From: Bacillota bacterium
GTDB taxonomy: Bacteria; Bacillota; Clostridia; Peptostreptococcales; Anaerovoracaceae
Reading direction: 5' to 3'
DNA length: 64,000 nt
Assembly (NCBI GenBank): GCA_017394515.1
Contig: JAFPXY010000018.1
Coordinates: 1-64,000, forward strand
The translations under genes and the position numbers were made by a program. The first letter of the stretch is position 1. Each line of letters starts with the position of its first letter. Shown piece by piece: positions 52,560 to 62,627 of the stretch. Below the pieces are notes generated by a model. It worked only from the letters and a program-made list of their open reading frames with translations. It had not been told where the DNA came from and made no database searches.

Positions 52560-55500
52560 ATGTTTAGGAATTTGAACGATGCACCGGTCAAGGACGTGCA
52601 GAATGAACAGGTAAAAGAGTGGAAGAGGATCGACCTTCTCCATAAGTGCGAGAGCGAGAGAGAGGGAAGCACTCCCTTCATCTTCTTTGAGGGACCTCCG
52701 ACAGCTAACGGCAAGCCTGGCATCCATCACATGATGGCAAGAACACTTAAGGACTCCGTTAACCGTTATAAGACCATGCAGGGCTTCCAGGTAAAGCGTA
52801 AAGGCGGCTGGGACACCCACGGCCTTCCCGTAGAGATCGAAGTTGAGAAGCAGCTTGGTTTCAACGGCAAGCAGGATATCGAGGAGTACGGCATCAAAGC
52901 CTTCAATGAGAAGTGCCGTCAGTCTGTATTCAATTATCTGGAGCAGTGGACAGAGATGTCAGACCGTATGGCTTACATGGCTGACATGGACAATCCTTAC
53001 ATCACTCTCGACAACAACTATATCGAGACCGGTTGGTGGATCATGAAGCAGGCCTTCAACAAGGATCTGGTTTATGAAGGATATAAGATCCTGCCTTATT
53101 GCCCGAGATGCGGAACGGGACTCGCTTCCCACGAAGTAGCTCAGGGCTACAAGATGGTAAAGGTAAATACACTTACCTGCAAGTTCAAGAAGGTCGGAAC
53201 TGACAACGAATACTTCCTGGCATGGACGACCACACCCTGGACATTGATCTCAAATACAGTTCTCACCGTTGGTCCTGACATCGATTACGTCAAGGTACTC
53301 ATGAAGTCCGGTGATAACGAAGGAAATATCTTCTATCTGGCAAAGAATCTTGCTTCCAAGGTTCTTGGCAAGGAAGAGTACGAAGTTCTCGAAGAACTCA
53401 AGGGATCCGACATGGAGTACTGGGAATATGAACAGCTCATGCCCTGGTGCGAGGTTCCCGCAAACAAGAAAGCTTTCTTTGTGACCTGCATGGATTACGT
53501 TTCCATCGAGGATGGTACCGGTATCGTTCATACCGCTCCCGCTTTTGGTGAAGACGACTATCAGTGCGGCGTTAAATACGATCTTCCCGTATTCCAGCCC
53601 GTAGACGAGAAGGGCGAGTTCACCGTAACTCCTTGGAAGGGTCACTTCGTAATGGAAGAGGGCCTGGACGTTGAGATCATCAAATGGCTCGGCGACAAGA
53701 TCTATAAGAAAGAGAAGATGGAGCATAACTATCCTCACTGCTGGAGATGCGACACTCCTCTCGTTTACTACGCAAAAAAATCCTGGTACATCGGAATGTC
53801 CAAGCTGAAGGATCTCCTTGTTGAGAATAACGCAACAGTAAACTGGTATCCTTCATATGTCGGAGAGAAGCGCTTCGGAAACTGGCTTGAAGAGGTCAAG
53901 GACTGGGCTATCTCCAGATCCCGTTACTGGGGAACTCCGCTTCCTATCTGGCAGTGCGAGTGCGGACACCTGGATTGCATGGGTTCCCGCGCAGAACTGG
54001 TGGAACGTGCCAACGAAAAGATCGACGAGACCATCGAACTCCACAGACCTTATGTGGATGACGTTACTCTCACTTGTCCTAAGTGCGGCGGCGTTATGCA
54101 CAGAGTTCCTGATGTTATGGACTGCTGGTTTGACTCAGGTTCCATGCCTTTCGCTCAGTGGCACTATCCGTTTGAGCATAAGGATGACTTCGACAAATTA
54201 TTCCCCGCAGACTTCATCTGCGAAGGTATCGACCAGACCAGAGGATGGTTCTATTCACTCATGGCAGTATCAACCATCGTCATGGGATGCGCACCTTACA
54301 AGAACGTTCTCGTAAACGACCTTATCCTGGATAAGGAAGGTAAGAAGATGTCCAAGCATAAGGGAAACACCGTTTCACCTTTCGAGATGCTGGATAAGTA
54401 TGGCGCAGATGCAACCAGATGGTATCTCCTTAGCGTATCTCCTGCATGGACACCTACCAAGTTCGACGAAGATGGATTGATCGACGTAGTATCCAAGTTC
54501 TTCGGAACCCTGAGAAATATCTACAACTTCTTCGTTCTTTACGCAAACATGGATGAGATCGATCCAAGAGAGTTTGACGTTCCTTATGCTGACCGTCCGG
54601 AACTTGACAGATGGATCCTCTCCAAGTACAACCAGCTTGTTAAGGACGTTACCGAGTACATGGACGAATACGATCACATGAAGACCGTAAGAGCCATCAC
54701 CAACTTCGTAGCAGAAGACCTTTCCAACTGGTACATCAGAAGAGCCAGAAGAAGATTCTTTGCTGAAGAACTTACAGATGACAAGAAGGCAGCTTATGCT
54801 ACAACTTACGAGATCCTCGTAGGAACTGCTAAGCTCATCGCTCCTATCGCACCTTTCATTTCAGATGAGATATATATCAACCTGACAGGGGAGGAGACAG
54901 TACACGTTGCATTCATGCCTAAGGCAGATGAAAGCCTCATCGACAAGAACGTTGAGGAAAGAATGGACCTTGTACGTACTCTGGTATCCTTGGGAAGAGG
55001 TATCCGTGAGAAGGAAAGAATCAAAGTACGTCAGCCCTTGAATGAAGTTCTCGTAGACGGCAAGTACGAAGATATCATCTCCGACCTGACACCGCTCATC
55101 ACCGAGGAACTCAATGTGAAGAGAGTAGTATTCGAAAACGACCTTGACCAGTACATGAACTTCACTCTGAAGCCCAACTTCAGAGCAGCAGGTCCTGCAC
55201 TTGGAAAGAACGTTAAGGCTTTCGGAGCATACATGGCTAAGGTGGATCCTAAGGAATTCATCACAGAGATCGAGAACAAGGGAAGTGTTGTAGTAGAGCT
55301 CAACATGGAAGACTACACCATCACCAAGGATTTCCTTGACATCAGGATCGAAGCTAAAGAAGGTTTCGCCGTTGCCATGGAGAACAACGTTTTCGCTATC
55401 CTTGATACGACTCTCGACCAGGATCTCATCGATGAAGGCCTCGCTAGAGAGCTCATCTCCAAGGTACAGCAGATGAGAAAGGCTGAAGACTTCGAGATGA

Positions 55501-55676
55501 TGGATAATATCAACATCTACGTTGACTGTGATGAAGATGTTAAGGCTGCTGTTGAGAAGCACATGGATTACATCAAATCCGAGACTTTAGCAGTTGATCT
55601 TGAGTTCTGCGATGCTGAAATGGATAAGTATGACCTTAACGGCCATAAGGCAGGCATCAAAGTTTACAGAATTTAA
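52560..55676 (+). CDS. ileS: Isoleucyl-tRNA synthetase (IleRS2-like)
   Basis: Charges tRNA-Ile. The 1038-residue protein has the class I signature in a variant form (PGIHH at 53-57, after GPPTANGK) and the KMSKH loop in KEGKKMSKHKGN. The editing domain includes TTTPWTL. The long form and the GIHH variant place it with the second bacterial/eukaryote-like IleRS clade, known for lower mupirocin sensitivity. AAAGGATC precedes ATG 52560. Controlled by the T-box upstream. Confidence 0.95.
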   Translation: MFRNLNDAPVKDVQNEQVKEWKRIDLLHKCESEREGSTPFIFFEGPPTANGKPGIHHMMARTLKDSVNRYKTMQGFQVKRKGGWDTHGLPVEIEVEKQLGFNGKQDIEEYGIKAFNEKCRQSVFNYLEQWTEMSDRMAYMADMDNPYITLDNNYIETGWWIMKQAFNKDLVYEGYKILPYCPRCGTGLASHEVAQGYKMVKVNTLTCKFKKVGTDNEYFLAWTTTPWTLISNTVLTVGPDIDYVKVLMKSGDNEGNIFYLAKNLASKVLGKEEYEVLEELKGSDMEYWEYEQLMPWCEVPANKKAFFVTCMDYVSIEDGTGIVHTAPAFGEDDYQCGVKYDLPVFQPVDEKGEFTVTPWKGHFVMEEGLDVEIIKWLGDKIYKKEKMEHNYPHCWRCDTPLVYYAKKSWYIGMSKLKDLLVENNATVNWYPSYVGEKRFGNWLEEVKDWAISRSRYWGTPLPIWQCECGHLDCMGSRAELVERANEKIDETIELHRPYVDDVTLTCPKCGGVMHRVPDVMDCWFDSGSMPFAQWHYPFEHKDDFDKLFPADFICEGIDQTRGWFYSLMAVSTIVMGCAPYKNVLVNDLILDKEGKKMSKHKGNTVSPFEMLDKYGADATRWYLLSVSPAWTPTKFDEDGLIDVVSKFFGTLRNIYNFFVLYANMDEIDPREFDVPYADRPELDRWILSKYNQLVKDVTEYMDEYDHMKTVRAITNFVAEDLSNWYIRRARRRFFAEELTDDKKAAYATTYEILVGTAKLIAPIAPFISDEIYINLTGEETVHVAFMPKADESLIDKNVEERMDLVRTLVSLGRGIREKERIKVRQPLNEVLVDGKYEDIISDLTPLITEELNVKRVVFENDLDQYMNFTLKPNFRAAGPALGKNVKAFGAYMAKVDPKEFITEIENKGSVVVELNMEDYTITKDFLDIRIEAKEGFAVAMENNVFAILDTTLDQDLIDEGLARELISKVQQMRKAEDFEMMDNINIYVDCDEDVKAAVEKHMDYIKSETLAVDLEFCDAEMDKYDLNGHKAGIKVYRI

Positions 55677-55696
55677 TGATTTACAACTTATTTTGG

Positions 55697-55705
55697 TGGT
55701 ATAAT
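55697..55705 (+). promoter_or_regulatory. Extended -10 promoter of the thioredoxin gene
   Basis: TGgTATAAT (55697-55705) without a well-spaced -35 (TTTACA lies only 14 bases before TATAAT), 35 bases before the gene. Confidence 0.5.
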
Positions 55706-55739
55706 ACAAGTACAAATTGTATTACCGGAGGATAATAAA

Positions 55740-56054
55740 ATGGCAGAAATTACATTGACAAGCGCAAACTTCGAACAGGAAGTTCTTAAATCAGATAAAC
55801 CCGTACTCGTAGATTTCTGGGCAGTATGGTGTGGCCCTTGCAAGATGGTTGCTCCTGTAGTTGCAGAGATCGCTGAAGAGAAGGCAGACGTTCTAAAGGT
55901 CGGCAAACTCAACGTTGACGATGAGATGGAGATCGCAAGACAGTATGGCATCATGGCTATTCCCACAATGATCCTTTTCAAGGACGGCAAGGAAGCAGCC
56001 AAGTTCACTGGCTTTGCTGATAAGGAAACCATTCTCGCAGAGCTCGGACTGTAA
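55740..56054 (+). CDS. trxA: Thioredoxin
   Basis: Small cytoplasmic disulfide reductase. The 104-residue protein has the active site WCGPC with Cys31 and Cys34, the conserved cis-proline in MAIPTMILF, and the [13 protein letters not shown] ending of classical TrxA. ACCGGAGGATAAT precedes ATG 55740. It stands alone. A GC hairpin (GCGTCGG/CCGACGC, about 56089-56105) follows but lacks a T run. Confidence 0.96.
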   Translation: MAEITLTSANFEQEVLKSDKPVLVDFWAVWCGPCKMVAPVVAEIAEEKADVLKVGKLNVDDEMEIARQYGIMAIPTMILFKDGKEAAKFTGFADKETILAELGL

Positions 56055-56159
56055 TTAAGAACATAAATAACGATTTTAGAAACTGCGTGCGTCGGTATCC
56101 GACGCGCGCCGTTTGCGTGGTGAAAACAGTTTTTGGGTAATCTGGAAAGGAAGTAAGGC

Positions 56160-57569
56160 ATGAATAAGATCAATTTCTGGAGAAAAGCGTTTATACTGCT
56201 TATTGTTTTAGCTCTCACCATGTCCATGACAATGGTTGCCTTCGCTGATGAGGGCAAGGAAGACCCTGGGAATACTGCCATCGAGAAACAAGATGATACT
56301 GAAACTCCCGGAACTGGTGAAGAGCCTGAACCTCAGGAAGATCCGAATCTTATCGATTCCGGGGTTGTAAATGATGAAAGTGGTAATAGCTTTACGTACA
56401 AAGTAATTAAGCTGGATGACCTTTATGATGGTGAGAAGAACTATAGACTGGTGATCTCAGATGGCAAAATTATGCCTGATTTTACTAAAGAATACAAGGC
56501 GCCCTGGTATGAATACAGGAATTTCATCCATTCCGTTGTAATCGAAAGCGGCATAACCTACGTGGGGAGCTATACCTTTTCAAACCTCTACTACCTTAGC
56601 CTTATTGACATCTCAAAGGATGTGAAGACCGTAGGGAATCATGCATTCGACACTAGAGACAGCTATGAAACCAAGATAAAGTTCTCATCCAAGATAAGGA
56701 AAATAGGAAGCTGGGCTTTCGCAGGGGTATACCTTGAAAGTAAACTTATTCTTCCTGATGGCCTTGAGACTTTAGGAAGCCACGCTTTCGATGATTGTAC
56801 TGAAGCTTCGAAGATTGTTTTTCCTGCGTCCATAAAGACCATAGGTAGTTCTCTTATCAGCGACTGGGAGATGATTGGAAGCATCCAGTACAAGGGTACC
56901 AAGAAGCAGCTTTATAAAGTTAGTATCAAGAAGAGCGGAAACCTTGGACTTCTCAGACGTAAGGTCAATTGTTCCAATGGTAAGACATATTTCATAAACA
57001 ATATCAAATCAGCGAAGATCACTCTCTCAAAGAAGACGTTTGTATATAACGGTAAGAAACAGACACCCAAGGTGACCGTGAAGAACGCTCTTGGCGTGAC
57101 TATGAAGAAGGGAAAGGATTACGCGATCTCCTACTCAAAGTCCAAGCGAACCAAGTACGGCGTTTACAAAATCAAGATCAAACCTTTAAAATCTGGTATA
57201 TATATGGGAAGTACCCGTTCTATCAGCTACAAGATCATTCCCAAAGCTCCAAAGATCACATATCTTACGGACAGCCCCTATGGAGGACCGTATATCGAAT
57301 GGAAATACAAAGATTACAAAAAGATAGACGGATATGTGATCCAGTACAGCACCAGCTCTAAGTTCACAAAGAAGACCACGCTGGAGTATGATGAGATGAA
57401 CATAGTTTGCGGAACACCTGAATTCCCCGGAATGAAGGCCGGCAAGACCTACTATATCAGATTAAAGGCCTGGGTAAATGCTACAAACGATGTTCTGGAA
57501 TCCAAATATTCCAATGTCGTTAGTTATAAGTGCAAAAAAGATCAGAAGACCATCGAAGAGATGACGTAA
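56160..57569 (+). CDS. Secreted BspA-like leucine-rich repeat protein with Ig-like and Fn3 domains
   Basis: A 469-residue secreted protein. The signal peptide ends near AFA-DEGK, and an acidic Pro/Glu-rich linker follows. LRR_5-type repeats occupy about residues 110-260 (TYVGSYTFSNLYYLSLIDIS, KTVGNHAFD, KIGSWAFAG, ETLGSHAFDDC). An Ig-like KTFVYNGKKQTPKV domain (about 285-360) and a C-terminal Fn3-like domain (to about 460) complete it. No LPXTG or other anchor is visible. GGAAAGGAAGT precedes ATG 56160. Related in design to the proteins at 15049 and 59389. Confidence 0.83.
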   Translation: MNKINFWRKAFILLIVLALTMSMTMVAFADEGKEDPGNTAIEKQDDTETPGTGEEPEPQEDPNLIDSGVVNDESGNSFTYKVIKLDDLYDGEKNYRLVISDGKIMPDFTKEYKAPWYEYRNFIHSVVIESGITYVGSYTFSNLYYLSLIDISKDVKTVGNHAFDTRDSYETKIKFSSKIRKIGSWAFAGVYLESKLILPDGLETLGSHAFDDCTEASKIVFPASIKTIGSSLISDWEMIGSIQYKGTKKQLYKVSIKKSGNLGLLRRKVNCSNGKTYFINNIKSAKITLSKKTFVYNGKKQTPKVTVKNALGVTMKKGKDYAISYSKSKRTKYGVYKIKIKPLKSGIYMGSTRSISYKIIPKAPKITYLTDSPYGGPYIEWKYKDYKKIDGYVIQYSTSSKFTKKTTLEYDEMNIVCGTPEFPGMKAGKTYYIRLKAWVNATNDVLESKYSNVVSYKCKKDQKTIEEMT

Positions 57570-57621
57570 AAATACAGACATATAACATATAAACAGATAG
57601 AAAACAAAAGGAGGTGTTAAT

Positions 57622-58218
57622 ATGGCTAAGCTTTTGTATATGGGAAGAAACAGCTTCAGGATCATCGGCGCCAAGGGTACTGTCATCTACGTGGATCCTT
57701 TTGCGGGAGATGACTACGATATCCCTGCCGACATCATCCTGGTAACACATCAGCACTCAGATCATAATATGATCAATAAGGTTGCAAAAAAATCCGACTG
57801 CATGATCATCCAGAACTTTGAGGCTCTGGAAGGCGGAGTTCACAACAACTTCGATGTAGACGGAGTATACGTTCAGTCAGTAACAGCTAACAACAAAAAT
57901 CATCCGGCTAAGGATTGCGTAGGTTACATAGTTACTGTAGAAGGAATAGATATGTATTTCGCAGGTGATACTGACGAAACGGAAGAGATGAAGACCTTCC
58001 CTGAGAAACATCTTGAATATGCATTCCTTCCTTGCGACGGATATTACAACATGAACTACAAGGCTGCAGCTCACTGCGCTGAGATCATCGGAGCAGAGCA
58101 CAATGTGCCCATCCATTCCGATCCTCACAAGGATTACAGCCTGAAGAATGCTCTGGCATTCGCAAGCGTTGCTCCCAACGCAATGATCATCAAACCGGGA
58201 GACGAGATAGAACTTTAA
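57622..58218 (+). CDS. MBL-fold metal-dependent hydrolase (UPF0173-like)
   Basis: A 198-residue cytoplasmic metallo-beta-lactamase-fold protein with the metal motif THQHSDH at residues 42-48 and FAGDTDETEEM further on. The length and the start (LLYMGRNSFRI, YVDPF) fit the UmuL/UPF0173-type small MBL proteins, whose substrates are unknown. AAAGGAGGTG precedes ATG 57622. It is followed one base later by rlmN, so the two are cotranscribed. Confidence 0.85.
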   Translation: MAKLLYMGRNSFRIIGAKGTVIYVDPFAGDDYDIPADIILVTHQHSDHNMINKVAKKSDCMIIQNFEALEGGVHNNFDVDGVYVQSVTANNKNHPAKDCVGYIVTVEGIDMYFAGDTDETEEMKTFPEKHLEYAFLPCDGYYNMNYKAAAHCAEIIGAEHNVPIHSDPHKDYSLKNALAFASVAPNAMIIKPGDEIEL

Positions 58219-58219
58219 G

Positions 58220-59248
58220 ATGAACATACTTGATCTGGAATATACAGAACTTGAAAAGATCATAAAAGACGCAGGCCTTCCGGGTTTCCGGGCAGGCCAG
58301 CTGTTTTCATGGGCTCAGAAGGGCGTAACAGAACCGGAAGACATGACAAATGTTCCTAAGAGTCTCTGGGAAAAGCCGGAACTTGAGGGAATGTGCGTCG
58401 AACTACCGGAGGTCCTTAAGGTCCAGAGATCCACAGACGGTACTGTGAAGTGCCTGCTGGGTCTAAATGACGGAAACGCCGTGGAAGCCGTATTCATGAA
58501 GTATAAATACGGCAATTCCATCTGCATCTCCTCACAGGCCGGCTGTAGGATGGGCTGCGTGTTCTGCGCATCCGGGATGAACGGGCTTGAGAGGGATCTA
58601 ACTTCAGGCGAAATGCTGGGAGAGATCCTGGCGGTGGAGAAGGAGACCGGTGAAAAGATCTCTCACTTGGTTGTCATGGGCACAGGCGAGCCCTTCGACA
58701 ACTACGAGAATCTGGCTAAATTCATCCGGACCATCAACCATCCCAAGGGAAGGAACCTGGGCATGAGAAACATCACCGTATCGACCTGCGGGCTCATACC
58801 CATGATAGACCGCTTCGGAGATGATTTTCCTCAGGTCAATCTGGCAATTTCGCTTCACGCAGCGGACAGCAAAGAACGCTCGGAGATCATGCCGGTGAAC
58901 AAGGCATATCCGCTGGATGAGCTCATTGATGCCTGCAGGAGATACACAGAGAAGACCGGCCGCCGGATCACCTTCGAGTATACATTGATCAATGGCGTGA
59001 ACGATGACAGAGCCCATCTGGACAAACTGTCAACGTTACTTAAAGGCATGCTTTGCCACGTGAATCTCATTCCATTAAATGAAGTGAAGGAAAAGAGTTA
59101 CCGCGCAGGAAGCCGCGAGAGGGCGGAGGAGTTCAAAGAAGCCTTGGAGAAGCGCGGCATCCCGGCAACCGTAAGGCGTGAGCTGGGTTCAGACATCGAC
59201 GCCGCCTGCGGGCAGCTGAGAGTGGAAACACAAAATACTAATACCTGA
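58220..59248 (+). CDS. rlmN: 23S rRNA/tRNA adenine-C2 methyltransferase
   Basis: Radical SAM enzyme that methylates C-2 of A2503 in 23S rRNA. The 342-residue protein has the cluster-binding CxxxCxxC at Cys109, Cys113 and Cys116, the MGTGEPFDNYEN motif, and the second catalytic Cys330 in DIDAACGQL. It lies directly behind the MBL-fold gene. The resistance enzyme Cfr is related, but the DIDAACGQL ending and context favour the housekeeping RlmN. Confidence 0.95.
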   Translation: MNILDLEYTELEKIIKDAGLPGFRAGQLFSWAQKGVTEPEDMTNVPKSLWEKPELEGMCVELPEVLKVQRSTDGTVKCLLGLNDGNAVEAVFMKYKYGNSICISSQAGCRMGCVFCASGMNGLERDLTSGEMLGEILAVEKETGEKISHLVVMGTGEPFDNYENLAKFIRTINHPKGRNLGMRNITVSTCGLIPMIDRFGDDFPQVNLAISLHAADSKERSEIMPVNKAYPLDELIDACRRYTEKTGRRITFEYTLINGVNDDRAHLDKLSTLLKGMLCHVNLIPLNEVKEKSYRAGSRERAEEFKEALEKRGIPATVRRELGSDIDAACGQLRVETQNTNT

Positions 59249-59252
59249 AAGT

Positions 59253-59291
59253 AAAAGCGCGTATCGTAGAATTCCGGATATGTGCTTTTTT
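59253..59291 (+). terminator. Terminator after rlmN
   Basis: AAAAGCGCGTATC (59253-59265) pairs with GATATGTGCTTTT (59277-59289) through 13 positions with two G-T pairs, followed by TT. Confidence 0.8.
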
Positions 59292-59319
59292 ACTGCTCTA
59301 ACCGAGATGAATGACAAAC

Positions 59320-59348
59320 TTGTAATTAACGCTTTTGTGTGATAAAAT
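59320..59348 (+). promoter_or_regulatory. Promoter of the large LRR protein gene
   Basis: TTGTAA (59320-59325), 17 bases, then an extended -10 (TGaTAAAAT, ending 59348), 41 bases before the start at 59389. Confidence 0.65.
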
Positions 59349-59388
59349 ATAAAATATGAGAGTGTGCTTTAATGATTGGAGGAAAGGT

Positions 59389-62300
59389 ATGAATATAAAA
59401 GTTACCAGGAATAAACTATTCATTACAATTTCAATTCTTGTTGTGTTCATATTTTTAGCAGTATTTGCTCAGAAGCCCGCATACGCTCAGGAGGAAGTTG
59501 CTTCCGGCACTTGTGGGGAAAACCTGACATGGGTACTTGATGATGAGGGTACGCTGACTATAAGCGGAACCGGAGAAATGCCCAGATATACTAATAAGAC
59601 CCAGCCTTGGAACAGCTACCTTGCGGATATTAAACGAGTAGTTATAAATGAGGGCGCAACGATCATAAGCTCATATGCGTTTTATAACTGCACCGGACTT
59701 ACAGCAGTAAGTTTGCCAGAGAGCCTGACCGGAATCAATGACTATGCTTTCTCGGGATGCACAGGGTTGGAAGATTTAACATTGCCATCGCACATTGAGA
59801 GCATTGGAACCAGTGCATTTGCGTCAACTAGAATAGTAGAGATCAGCATACCTGCTTCACTATGCAATGAAAATCAAAAGACTGTTCCGTTTGGGATTGC
59901 AAGCCTCAAAGAAGTCACATTTGAAAACGGTGCTTCTATGATACCAAATGGCATCTTTAGCGATTGTACCGGGATCGAGAGCGTTGACCTGCCTGAAAGT
60001 GTTGAAAGCATAGGAATCAACTCATTTAAAAACTGTAGTAGCCTTACTGCAATAGATCTTCCGGAGGGTCTAACAAGCATTAATAATTTTGCATTTTCAG
60101 ACTGCACAAGTCTCTCAGATGTTATGCTGCCTTCCGGACTGAAGACGCTGGGAAACAGAGCCTTCTACAATTGTCAGTCATTGAAAAAAATCAACATACC
60201 AAATACCATCGAGGAAGTAACCGGCAGCACAACATCTTATTATCCATTTGAGCGTAGTGGGATTAGTACAATAGAATTCGAGGAAGGGATAACAAAGATA
60301 AACAGAGGGCTGTTCTCTTATTGTTTTTCCCTCGAAAGCGTAACGATACCTGAAAGCGTTACTATAATAGGACAGCAAGCCTTTTATAATTGTCACGGCC
60401 TTACAACGGTAGAATTGCCATCAGGGCTTAAGTCTATAGGGAAGGAAGCTTTTAAAAATACTATAATTGCTGAGATAAACATCCCCGCTCCACTATGCAA
60501 CGAGGAGCAGAATGAAAAACTATTCGGAACAAATACTCTTAAGAAGGTCACTTTTGAATCCGGTGCTGAAATGGTACCGCAGTATATCTTTTACGATTGC
60601 AGCGGCCTTGAGACAGTCGTTCTTCCGGATAGTATTACTCGCATTGGATTATCTGCATTCTATAACTGCACGAGCCTTACGTCAATAAACATCCCTGATG
60701 ACCTGACCGTCATAGAATCATCCGCGTTCTATAATTGTACAGGGCTGACTGAAATAAAGCTCCCGGAAGGTCTGACTGATATAGGCCGGACAGCTTTTAG
60801 AGGGTGCACGGGTCTGACGGGTGTAGTGCTGCCATCATCATTGAAGACGCTTGGAGAGGAAGCATTCTATCAATGTACGGGATTAGAAAAGGTCAATATT
60901 CCAAAATCGCTGGAAGATAAGGCCAATGGCTACGGGTCATTCATGCCGTTTGGAGGAAGCGGGATCAAGAGTGTTGAGTTTGAGGAAGGTATAACAAGGA
61001 TCAATAAAGGTCTGTTTGCGTACTGCAGCTTTCTTGAAAACGTAACTTTACCTGATAGCATTAAAGAGATAGGGGCAGGAGCATTCAATAACTGCAAAGG
61101 TCTTACATCGATCAAACTTCCTTCGAACCTGGAACTGCTTGGAACCAATGCATTTAGTGGTACAAGTATTGAAAGTATTACTATACCTGCATCTCTATGC
61201 AATGCTAACCAGAAGGAATCGGCATTCAGCGGATCCAGCCTCAAGACTGCTTACATTGAAAACGGCGCTGTAATGATACCGGACTATCTATTTAATAGTT
61301 GTGCAAATCTCGAAACAGTAGAAATACCGGAGAGTGTGACCAGCATAGGTTATGTAGCTTTCGGTTCATGCAAATACCTTAAAGCCATCAGTCTCCCGGA
61401 AGGCCTGACAAGTATAGACAGAGCCGCCTTCAGCAATTGCTATGCGATAGAAGAGGTAATACTGCCGTCAACGCTGAAAACGCTTGAAGGCAGAGCGTTC
61501 GAATACTGTAAGGGACTGGAGAAGGTGTACATACCTGCAGGATTGGATGAAACCGGAGACAGTTTTAGTTTTAGCAACTATGGGCCTTTTATGGACAGCG
61601 GGGTCAAAACCATTATCTTCGGCGAAGGTATCGCAAAGATCAATAATGGCCTGTTTTATGGGTGTAGCTCACTTGAGAGCATAACGATTCCTGACAGTGT
61701 CACAGCAATAGGTGCGGGAGCGTTCTATAGCTGCAGAAATCTCAAGGACATAACGATTCCTGACAGTGTCAAGAAAATAGGAAGCCTTGCATTTGATGGG
61801 GTATCGAATCAGTATATAGTTCATACTAATTATGGTTCGTATGCAGCATCATACTTCCCTTCGGATCATTTGGATTGCATATGCGATCATATATGGGATG
61901 ACCACTATACAACAGATTCTGAACCCACATGTACAGAACCGGGCAGCGAGTCAATTCACTGTCAGAGATGCGGTGCAGCAAAAGATACTCGGGAGATCCC
62001 TGCTTTAGGACATTTGTGGGAAACATATACAGAATCTGCATCCATTGATGCCGATGGAATCACAATGGAGAAGTGCAATAGATGTGAAGAGACTCAGAAT
62101 GTTGAAGTAATACATAGCCCTGCAATATTTAAACTCAGCACAGCGGCCTATACATATAATGGGAAGGCCAAAAAGCCAACAGTAACAATATATGATACTG
62201 AAGGGAATCTTATCGATTCTTCAAATTACACAGTTAAGTATAGTAATAATGTTAAAATAGGCAAGGCCACATTAAAAATTACATTTAACGATGATCGATT

Positions 62301-62613
62301 CACCGGTATTAAGACCCTGAACTTCAAGATAAAGCCGGCCAAGGTAACGGGCCTTAAGGTCACTTCACCAAAGGCTAAGCAACTTAAGGCAGCATATAAT
62401 AAATGCTCAGGAGGAGTAAGTTACCAGATTGCGTACCGTGTAAAGGGAAGTGCGACATGGAAGAAGACGACTCTTACAGGCACCTCCAAGACGCTAAAGT
62501 CACTTAAGGCAGGCAAGACATATCAGGTGAAAGTCAGAGCGTTCAAGAAGGTGAACGGCACGACATATTATGGTAATTATTCAGTTATAAAAACGATTAA
62601 AGTAAAAAAATAA
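59389..62613 (+). CDS. Large secreted BspA-like leucine-rich repeat protein
   Basis: A 1074-residue secreted protein. The signal peptide ends near AYA-QEEV. About 30 LRR_5 repeats (pattern AFxxCxxLxxVxLPxxLxxIG) run from residue 85 to 810, broken by spacer blocks that recur several times (IPASLCN, FEEGITKIN). A Cys-rich pair of CxxC motifs (HCQRCG, KCNRCEE) follows, then an Ig-like YTYNGKAKKPTV domain and a C-terminal Fn3-like domain. Such proteins act in adhesion in oral and gut bacteria. I start at ATG 59389 with GGAGGAAAGG upstream. An upstream in-frame ATG at 59356 lies close to the promoter. Confidence 0.87.
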   Translation: MNIKVTRNKLFITISILVVFIFLAVFAQKPAYAQEEVASGTCGENLTWVLDDEGTLTISGTGEMPRYTNKTQPWNSYLADIKRVVINEGATIISSYAFYNCTGLTAVSLPESLTGINDYAFSGCTGLEDLTLPSHIESIGTSAFASTRIVEISIPASLCNENQKTVPFGIASLKEVTFENGASMIPNGIFSDCTGIESVDLPESVESIGINSFKNCSSLTAIDLPEGLTSINNFAFSDCTSLSDVMLPSGLKTLGNRAFYNCQSLKKINIPNTIEEVTGSTTSYYPFERSGISTIEFEEGITKINRGLFSYCFSLESVTIPESVTIIGQQAFYNCHGLTTVELPSGLKSIGKEAFKNTIIAEINIPAPLCNEEQNEKLFGTNTLKKVTFESGAEMVPQYIFYDCSGLETVVLPDSITRIGLSAFYNCTSLTSINIPDDLTVIESSAFYNCTGLTEIKLPEGLTDIGRTAFRGCTGLTGVVLPSSLKTLGEEAFYQCTGLEKVNIPKSLEDKANGYGSFMPFGGSGIKSVEFEEGITRINKGLFAYCSFLENVTLPDSIKEIGAGAFNNCKGLTSIKLPSNLELLGTNAFSGTSIESITIPASLCNANQKESAFSGSSLKTAYIENGAVMIPDYLFNSCANLETVEIPESVTSIGYVAFGSCKYLKAISLPEGLTSIDRAAFSNCYAIEEVILPSTLKTLEGRAFEYCKGLEKVYIPAGLDETGDSFSFSNYGPFMDSGVKTIIFGEGIAKINNGLFYGCSSLESITIPDSVTAIGAGAFYSCRNLKDITIPDSVKKIGSLAFDGVSNQYIVHTNYGSYAASYFPSDHLDCICDHIWDDHYTTDSEPTCTEPGSESIHCQRCGAAKDTREIPALGHLWETYTESASIDADGITMEKCNRCEETQNVEVIHSPAIFKLSTAAYTYNGKAKKPTVTIYDTEGNLIDSSNYTVKYSNNVKIGKATLKITFNDDRFTGIKTLNFKIKPAKVTGLKVTSPKAKQLKAAYNKCSGGVSYQIAYRVKGSATWKKTTLTGTSKTLKSLKAGKTYQVKVRAFKKVNGTTYYGNYSVIKTIKVKK

Positions 62614-62627
62614 AAACATCATTTCCA

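Noticed and set aside
56089-56105. Terminator after trxA
   Set aside because: GCGTCGG/CCGACGC can pair, but no T run follows, so I did not list it as a terminator.
58220-59248. Cfr-type antibiotic resistance methyltransferase
   Set aside because: The ending DIDAACGQL, the length and the housekeeping context match RlmN.
59650-61800. Regular repeats that could suggest a CRISPR array
   Set aside because: They are in-frame leucine-rich repeats of one long protein, with varied sequence and no spacer pattern.
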